DNA from: Asterias rubens
Taxonomy: Eukaryota > Echinodermata > Asteroidea > Forcipulatida > Asteriidae
Assembly (NCBI RefSeq): GCF_902459465.1
Contig: NC_047063.1
Coordinates: 21,745,055-21,809,054, forward strand
Direction of reading: 5' to 3'
DNA length: 64,000 bases
Shown here: in pieces, positions 40,701-50,400 of the stretch
How positions within the stretch are numbered: position 1 is the first letter of the stretch
How the letters are laid out: every line of letters starts with the position of its first letter
The notes under the pieces: generated by a model
What the model was told of the DNA's origin: nothing
Database searches by the model: none
Seen by the model: only the letters and a program-made list of their open reading frames with translations
Program-made: the position numbers and the translations under genes

Positions 40701-41377
40701 ACTCCCCAAATAGAAATGACGTTACTAGATGTAGTCCGTACCAGGGCCCAATTTCATAAAGCTGTTAAGCAGAAATGACAGCTTGAAAATTTCTTTGTTA
40801 AGCAAAAATTGACTTGGGACACCGGTCACAACTATGTAAACTTAGTGTAATTTTGGCAGGTAACCTGTTCTGTTGAGCAATATTTGTCTGTGCTTAGCAA
40901 GTTTTTATGCTTACAGGCTTTAGGAAATTGGGCCCAGATAGTTGAAGTAATCTAGTATGACAGAGTTGGTAACTTTAGTTTGATAATTCACTGTCATTAC
41001 CCCTCACTTTCTTGAACATGTCACCAAGTCATTTTCTTTTCCCGTGGGAATTTCTAACCACTTTTTTTTTGCACTGAGGGGACAACAGTGTTAAGGTTTG
41101 TCCGTATCGTGGACTAAAATCTGGGGGGAGGACGCAGTTGGCTAATTACGCCCAAATGTCCAAAATTAGCTCAAACTGAAAACTCTTTGGAGGGTGATTA
41201 AATGGTGATGTTAGATAGTTTTTTTGTTTCTTTTTACACTCGTGGCCAACGGCCAAATTACAGTAAAAATTACGTTTGGTCTTAAAGGTGTTACTTGATA
41301 GTGTCTTCCTGTGCTGTTCAGTTCGTTGAACTCTGACTTTTGACTGGTGTCCCATATTGAGTTGAACTGTCCTTTGT

Positions 41378-41408
<31 letters not shown>

Positions 41409-44400
41409 TGGGGGGGGGGGGGTTAGTTTGATTGTGGGGTGGGTTTTCTATTACAATTTGGGTTGAACAAAGAAAATTTACTAGTCCAAGACTTGAACCT
41501 GTGAATAACGTCAGGAATAACGTGCTGGCACTCAACCAACTGAGCTATTTCACTCTAATGTAAATATATTTGTTATTTGTTTGGTGCCGGTCAGAAGCCA
41601 TACAGCAGTTACAGGTTGAATGGCTTCTAAGTGGCACCCCTGATGTGGACAAAATAGGGAGACCACCAGCATGGCGCTATTATATATGATATGGTATTTG
41701 ATGTGCTATTTTCCAAATTTTTATGACATTTTTGTCTTTGTTCCCTTTTGTGCCTTTGTTATTTTTAATTGTCTGGATGGCCTTGAGATAGTAATTATTT
41801 ACGATTTTGGTTATCCGCAGGCTTGTTCTCTGTGTAGTCTTATTTGTATTGGCGATTTTTTGTATGTACTGTTTGCCTGGAAATAAATAAATAAATAAAA
41901 TAAATAAACAAAAAGCTCAGTTGGTAGAGCGTCGGCACATTTAACCCGAAGGTCACAGGTGCAAATCCTGCTCTATTCAATTCATCTTTGTTCAACCCTA
42001 AAGATCTGTTTCAAATCAAAACTAAGAGAGAGACATTGATTCTAAGGACGCCTCTACTGGAAGGTGGAGTACCTACATGTAAATGCAAGTTTCCCTTGTG
42101 GTGTGTTACATTGAGGGTTTTTTGTTATCTGTTTTTTCTTATCTGTGTGTTTTATTTTAGTGTCCAGTATGCAGCATCTGTATCGAGAAGAATGGTGGAT
42201 GTAACCATATGGTGAGTGGAGTCTTCCCCTGAACATTTTATTTTTCTTTAATTGATTAAAGGAACATTGCAGGATTGGTTTTTGCTAACAAAACAGTTGC
42301 TGAATCCACCCTATACATTAACTGATAAACCTGTCGAAGTTTGAGATCGATCGGCCATCTAGGTCTTCTGTCCATCTATCAAGCCCCAAGTGTGAGTTGA
42401 AATAATGGGCAACTGTTTATTATCCCAATTAAGAAGCTATTGAGATTTGTACTTCAGGCAATTCCAAAAGGTCAAGCCTGCCTTTTAAGCAAAGAGGAGA
42501 CTTCCTCCTCTCGCATTAAACATCTGGATCCAGGATGTCATTTATGAATTCTCGAAAGAAGTTCCTGTGTCTCAAACCTTGGCAGCAGGGGGGGGGGGGG
42601 GCTGCACACGCGAAGTAGATTAAACTTGGCTCTAATTCCGCCAAATGAAGTACCTCCATGAATTTATGAAAGGTGCTTTTTGTTTTCACCACCATCGGAG
42701 AAGTCCGACCGGCTGAATTTTCAGTTTCCAACGAGTTCAGTATGATCGAAACTAAAAGAGGGTACCAGCACCTCGGTGGGGTAATTAATGGCATAAAAGG
42801 AGGGTCTGTCCTTTGGGAGGGATTGGGCACCAGGGGGAGGCCTCGTCTTTCAGCGTATTCCGCTATTTTTAAGTTTGTGTATTCGGGATAGCATATCTCG
42901 AGGGCACCTGCTCTGTGTAGGCATTGCCTGCAGGTGAACTTAATTAATTGACTTGTAACCCTATCCATCCCATCTATCCCAGAGTTTGGCTTAGTCACCC
43001 CTTTGGTGGGTCGCTTGGTATAGTCCACCTGTGGTTATTCTCACAGTGGGAGTGGGACAGGATGTTGGGTTGTTTACTCAGTGGGTGATACCATACTGGC
43101 TGGAAGGTGAGATGAATCATGTTGTGAATTGGATTGGAGGCAGTTGGCACATTGATGATCTCGCATACCTACACATTAAAATGCCTTGGAGGCTTTTCCC
43201 TCCGTTTTATTATGCACTGAGAATCGCCCTTGCTCCACGAATTCAATTAAAACAAATCGGGGTTTACCAGACTCTGCTGAAATGTCATCCAGGGAAAGTA
43301 AATCAAAGGTTAATGCACCCAACGCTAATAACACCTTAAAGTGTTTCAAACAACTGAGGCATGATCTCTTCATTAAAAGAGCAGAAGTTCACTTTCCAAA
43401 TGCTGGTTTATAACTCCCATGGACCAGTATAAAGATCTTTTCGCTTAGTCCTTCTCTGCTAAACTCTTTTCTGTGCTATTAAGCAAATATGTGTGCTTCA
43501 ACAGCTACATGTACTTGAGTGCTTGAATGCTATCAAAACTTGTTTATAATGTGTTTGATGTCATTTTTATAGTCCTACATTTCTGAAGTTTGTTTAGTTG
43601 TCGAAAATTAGGCCCCAACCTCAAGCTTTTGAAAAACTAGAAGCACTTCTGCCGTTGACGGCATGTGTCAAAATGACAAAAAAAAATGTATGTCATTTCT
43701 GAACAGCACCTTAGAAGGGTATTCAAAACGATAATTTTGTAAACAATTGAAATTTGTTAATCCCAGGATGTGAACTACATAATTTCCTTATCTATTGAAA
43801 ACATTCTAAATTAATTTCAGCAAAGATCACTTATTGCCGTTTCTATCAAGTACATGTTCCTGTAGGTCTTTAAAGCACTAGCAGCACTTTGAAATTAGTC
43901 CCTGTCATGCCTGTACAGTACAATTAGCATACCCCCAGAGTAAACTCATATCCTTGTACATCAAACTTTAAGCAATATTTTGTCTGAAATTTCTAAACCA
44001 AATTGCCCTTGGACTTCATTTTTGATCTTGACCAGTCTCTTTACTGTCGCTTTGTCATCTTAAGGTTTTTCTTCTGCTGTCAACCCTTGCCAGATATTTT
44101 GTTGTGTTTCTGTCTGGGGCGGAAACAGATATGATTTGTCAGGACCTTTGGCAGATGTTTCGTTTCAAAATAGTTTTGAAAGTGGCACTTCGGACGTTGC
44201 GACTTACACAAGTTTGACAAATCCTCACAGCTTCCTGAAACTCTTAACAAAATTTCCCAGGTTACAGCGTTCCCCTAACGGTGGTCCGCTGGCCAAATAA
44301 TTGCCAGTTAAAACACCCGAGGACCAGTCTGAATTCTGACCAACTAGTCTGGCTTGCTAATTGATTGCTTGCCACTGCTACACGAAAAACGACTGATTGT

Positions 44401-47400
44401 TAATAGTGCTTGTACAAATCACTCACATGTAGTCCCTTGCTAATATAGAGTGGAAAGGAAATAGGGCTTGAATTTTTTGGGGAAATTCATAAGACTGCAG
44501 GGCTTTTAGATCAACATTTTTACTGGACCAGAAAATGTGTTACAAGTCTGGAATCAAAATGAGAAGAATACTGGTTTATTTGTACAGTTTCACACTTTGG
44601 GCTGTTTTGGGAACAAGCACTAGTATAAGAGGAAGATTTATCATTTTTTTTTATGAATACTGTATGAATTACGAGATATTTGTAAATCAGTTTAAAGGCA
44701 GTGGACGCTATTGGTAATTACTCAAAATAATTATCTGCATAAAACCTCAATTGGTAACAAGTAATGGGGAGAGGTTGATAGTATAAAACATTGTGAGAAA
44801 CGGCTCCCTCTGAAGTGATGTAGTTTTCGAGAAAGAAGTAATTTTCCACGATTTTGATTTTGAGACCTCAAAGCACACAAATTCGTGTGACAAGGGTGTT
44901 TTTCTTTCATAGTTATCTCGCAACTCCGACGACTTATCGACTCAAATTTTCACAGGTTTGTTATTTTATGCATATATGTTGATATACACAAAGTGAGAAG
45001 ACTGGTGTTTGACAATTACCAATAAAAAATGCAGTGAGGTGTTATTATTTAAAAAAAAAAAAAAACACAAGACTGACTTGTACGGTGGTTAGTTTCTCGG
45101 CCCGATTCTGGAATTATGTCATCCGGTCCAGTGTTAATTTTGAGCCCTGAGATGAGATTGCTCAGCCCTTGGCGCCATCTCATTTAGTTATTGTATTTAA
45201 ATAGGTTTATTTAAATAAATAATTAATATATGCATGTGTTCCCGGAAAAAAAGAAAAAAAACTCTCATAAGACATTGAATTAATCGTTATGATTATGAAT
45301 TGCACAAATCAAGAAATTGTTATTCAGTAACTAGACGACAATACTTATTTTAGTCATTGTGAAATCAGTGGTTAGCTTTGTACATGTGTAGGATTCGAAC
45401 CCACAACCTTGTAATTGCAAGTCCTGCAGTCTAACCACTTGACCACGGTTTTTATGATGTTTTTAAGTATTTATCAAAAATAGCAGTCAAGACCAAATAA
45501 CCCCGGGAAATTTTGGTATTCAAATTGAGTTGGTCTCCGAAAAGGAAGCCGGTCATTTGTTTGATCTGGTGATGTTTGACTAAAGCAGAAGGACAGTTCT
45601 GTAATTGAGCTCTCCGTTATCAGTCGGTAAACCTGTACCTGTTGCCATGGTAACATGATTGAGATCCAAGCCACATCCTGTCCAGATAAAATGGAAATGA
45701 AAGCCAGGTAGGGACAGGTGGCTTGAATGTACCGGTACCCCTCTCTCTCCCCCTCTCTCTCAAGTCCCCCCCCCCCCCTCTCCTCTCTCCTGAACCTAAA
45801 TGTCAGGTAGAGGATATGGACACAGTATCGCATGTCCTAAGGACATACAGCCACAGGAATCTCCCACTGGACTCGAGAGAAAAACACTGATTGTTAGTTT
45901 GCTTAAGGCTTGGTCTCAACAGATTAGCCTGGCAATTTGTACAGCTGAGGTTGTGGCGTCTTCTTTTTCTTTTGAGACTTATAAACTTATATATAGTATA
46001 GGGTTTTTTATAAGTTTAATTTGTGTATATATCCTTAGGATCTTGTCCCGAATTTCATTGAAGTTGTTAAAGGCATTGGACACTTTTGGTAATTACTCAA
46101 ATAATTATTAGCATGAAACCTTACTTGGTAACGAGTAATGGGGAGAGGTTGATAGTTTTAACGCTGTGAGAAACGGCTCCCTCTGAAGTAACATAGTTTT
46201 TGAGAAAGAAGAAAATTTTCCACGACTTTGATTTTTTGACCTCAGAATTAGATTCATCTGACAAGGGTGTTTTTTCTTCCATTGTTATCGCACAACTTCG
46301 ATGACCGATTGAGCTCTCTTTGACAATAACCAATAGTGTCCAGTGTCTTTAAGCAGATTTGTTTGCTGTAATCATAATAATATTGACTCCTATATAGCAG
46401 AGCTCCAAAGAATAAACAAAAATTGTCTGCGGCTACTTAAAAATATTTGTTTGCTACTCAATTAATACTCAGCGCTCAGTGTGCATACAACATACTCAGT
46501 ATATATTTGGTTTGCGGTAACACCATGTGTGTATCTACTTGCCAGGTAGAGTTGTTCTTAGAGAACTGTCTTGCTTTATTCTACTGCCGCAGAGTAGATA
46601 ATCGGAGGGTCGGGAGACTTCTCAGTTCTGAAAAGAACTGTCCTGTTTATTAACTATTACCAGGGCGGATGGTATAGAAATTAGACTGGACTACTACTTT
46701 AGCTTATAGGATCGTAATTAACTGTACTGCCGCGGAGTCAGTTCTGAATTGGTCTCAACGTTTCGACTAGCTTGCTCTAGTCATCATCAGGAAACCAAAT
46801 ATATATTGATACCTCACCATACAATGCCTCAAATCCTATAAACATACTCAGTCTTAATATTTTGCAATTAAATATTTTTGTTTAAAGACAATGGACACCT
46901 TTGGTAATTGTCAAAGACCGGTTGTCTCACTTGGTGCATCTCAACATATGAATAAAGTAACAAACCTGTGAAAATTTGGGCTCAATTGTTCGTCGAAGTT
47001 GCAAGAGAATTATGGAAGAAAAAACACACGCTTGTCACACAATTTGTGTGCTTCCAGATGCCTTGAACTCGAGACCTCAGCTGAGGTCTCTCATTCAAAT
47101 CAAATGTTTAAGTGAGAAATTACCTCTTCGTCAAAAACTGCGTTGCTTTGACAGAGGGAGCCATTTCTCACCATTTCTTATACTATCAATAGCTCTCCAT
47201 TGCACGTTACCAAGTAAGTTTTATGATAACACTTAGTTTGAGTAATTACAAATAGTCTTTACGTGTAAATCTAGTTTAGTCAGACTCTAACCATCGTTAA
47301 AATGTAGTAATCAATATTTTGTATTCCTTCTGTTTAATTTCAGCAATGCTCCAAATGTCTGCATAACTTTTGTTGGATGTGTTTAGGAGGTAAGTTTCGC

Positions 47401-50400
47401 TGTAAACAAAATTACAACTTTGCTTGTTCAGCAATTTGGCTGAGGTTTTCAGTCCACACCCTTTTCTCGCTTTCAAGACGCAAGTATTTAACATTTGCAT
47501 TTTTGTTTGATACTAACATGTAGTACGTCTTGAAAGTATTTGTGTTCTGTTGTCTTTTTTCTCTCGAGCGCATAGGTACATATTTAATCACTGTGTGTTT
47601 TGCGCAATATAAGAATGGTTAATTATTAAAATGGTTAAGTACTGAATCTTGATAATTATGTGTAAGATTCTTTCAATGTTTTCAATGATTTGAATCCCGA
47701 TAATGATGTATTCCATGATTTCAATGATTCTACAATGTAGTCCTGATATTGATATTCAATTCTTTCAATCCCAATTATTAATTCGGGCAATTAATTAAAT
47801 CCTGCTAATTATGTATTAAACTCTTTCAATGATTTCAATCCTGATAGTGATTTATTCAATGATTTCAGAGATTTGAATCCTGATAATGATTTATTCAATG
47901 ATTTCAGAGATTTGAATCCTAATAATGATTTATACAATGATTTCAGAGATTTGAATCCTGATAATGATTTATTCAATGATTTCAGAGATTTGAATCCTGA
48001 TAATGATTTATTCAATGATTTCAGAGATTTGAATCCTAATAATGATTTATACAATGGTTTCAGAGATTTGAATCCTGATAATGATTTATTCCATGATTTC
48101 AGAGATTTGAATCCTGATAATGATGAATTCAATTCTTTTAATGATTTCAATGTTTTGAATACTGATAACGATTCAGTCAATAGTGATTTCAGTGATTTGA
48201 CTCTTGATAATTGTCATGATTTCAGACTGGAAGACTCACGGTAGCGAGTACTACGAGTGTAGTCGATACAAAGAGAATCCCAACATTGCTAACGAGTCTG
48301 CCAACGTCAAAGCCCGCGAGGCGCTCAAGAAGTACCTCTTCTATTATGAAAGGGTAAAGTAGATTTGTCAGTGATTTCATTAGAATCACTTAAAAAGAGC
48401 TCTCCTCTCATAGTATCTGACTTAGTTTATTCCCATAACGGCTTTTTCTGCAAATATTATCTTTTTTAATATTGTTCGTTATCAAATTTTTATCTTCATT
48501 TACTTTATTATAGGTTTTCTTAATCTATTTCGGCAAATGAGCAGCCAATTTCATTTTCATGCGCTCAGATTAGAGCTGTTTTGCCTCTCCAGTTGTTACT
48601 GTGTTTTAAATTCAGAATTCGGCCATTCAATTTCATTTTTGAGTCGAGTCAAATTCCTTAAGCACTCTGTGCAATTTAGCGTTGCGTCATTCTTTTTCGT
48701 GACACACACGCCTCAAGAAGTGTCTGCAAATTTGAATGCTTCTTTGATGAATTGTTAAATTGAATGATTATTTTGTTAAATCGAATGACGCAACATAAAA
48801 TTTGACTAATCATAAAACAAAATCAAATTACCCTTTTCAGTAGGATTCGATTTCACACAAAATAAAATAGCTTGATGGTTAAATTGGCTGCTTATTTGCC
48901 GAAATTGACCGAGAAAACCTATTTAATTTATTACTACAGTTTTTTTTTTGTTTTTTTTTTCCTCTTCATAATTTCTGTCTGTGTTCTACCTGTCTATGTG
49001 GTTATTTTATGTTTGTCTGTCCGTCAGGCATCTCACCACAAGCCTCGACTTCTAGATGATGCCTACATATTTAATTAATTTTCTGCCTTTCGATTTAATG
49101 TTTTGGCTATGTATGGTTGGAAGTTTCCATGAAGAATTGAAATGAGTTTTGAATTGAATATTTGAATGTAAATTATGATAGAGTGTTAGTGTTTGATTAG
49201 AATGCCAATTGTTTATTTGATTCTTTTTGTGCATAAAATGTAGAGGTTAAGAATTTTTAAGCTTAACAGGTTTTTTTTACAATTGTTTTTTCCTTTTTAA
49301 TGGCCATTCATTCATGGTTGATTCCGGGCAAGCATGTTGCGTCGAGTACTAATCGACCACCTTTAACCTAGGCCTAAGAGTACATGTACTTGACTGTAAC
49401 ACTGCTATTGTCTGAATCGCACCCTGCAGTCCATACTAACTAAGTTTCTTTACTTTCGCCCCTGTCGTTCACTCAGTGGGACAACCACGCCAAGAGCTTA
49501 CGTCTTGAACAGGAAACACTCAGGAAGTCTCAGGAGAGGATCCAAGAGAAAGTGGAGAATAAGATGGGAACCTGGATCGATTGGCAGTTCCTCCTCGCTG
49601 CCGCATCCTTACTAGCCAAGGTATTTTAATAGCAAATTCAGATGGGATACCAGTCACTAGTAATGTATATTTGAAGGTGTCTCGACTGGTACCTTGTTTC
49701 TGTTCAGCAATTTTGTTAATTTTTTGCCTTCTTTTTTTTCCGTACTGTACATAAATTGTTTTTGAGTGAGTAAGGAAAAATTGACTAGAGTGAGTATTGA
49801 ACTTGAGACCTTTGACTGTATTTCCTCTTAGACCCCTTGCATGTGACGTCACATTCTCAAAAAGCACCCTCACTGGGGTCAAAAAGCGTCTCACTGGGGT
49901 CAAAAAGCGCCCTCACTGGGGTCAAAAAGCGCCCTCACTGGGGTCAAAAAGCACCCTCACTGGGGTCAAAAAGCGCCCTCACTGGGGTAAAAAAGCACCC
50001 TCACTGGGGTCAAAAAGCACCCTCACTGGGGTCAAAAAGCACCCTCACTGGGGTCAAAAAGCACCCTCACTGGGGTCAAAAAGCACCCTCACTGGGGTCA
50101 AAAAGCGCCCTCACTGGGGTCAAAAAGCGCCCTCACTGGGGTCAAAAAGCACCCTCACTGGATCAAAAAGAGGCAAATGACTGGACGATAGCTGTTCTTT
50201 GTGCTTAAAAACGTGCGCGTGAATTCAGCGTCTATGTAGCGTTGCGTGTTATGCAAGGGGTCTCAACTGAGCAGAGCTTCAGTTTAAATATAGCTGTAAT
50301 GTTAGCCATATTGGATGGCAAAGTGAAGCAATTTTTTGTTGACTGAAATTATTTGTTTTTTTATATTTTTTTTCTTCTTTTTTTTCTTCATTTTTTTTTT

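Noticed and set aside
42516..43028. 170-codon minus-strand frame
   Set aside because: No recognised domain, it crosses a poly-G run, and it lies in an ARIH2 intron. It is treated as chance.
47809..48244. Long open frames on both strands reading 13-residue repeats ([13 protein letters not shown] and [13 protein letters not shown] types)
   Set aside because: They are explained by a 39-bp (13-codon) minisatellite inside an ARIH2 intron, are out of frame with the exon, and have no other coding context.
49797..50208. Two 120-residue frames of [15 protein letters not shown] type repeats
   Set aside because: They are products of the 22-bp minisatellite, where 66 bp gives a repeating 22-residue frame in all phases.
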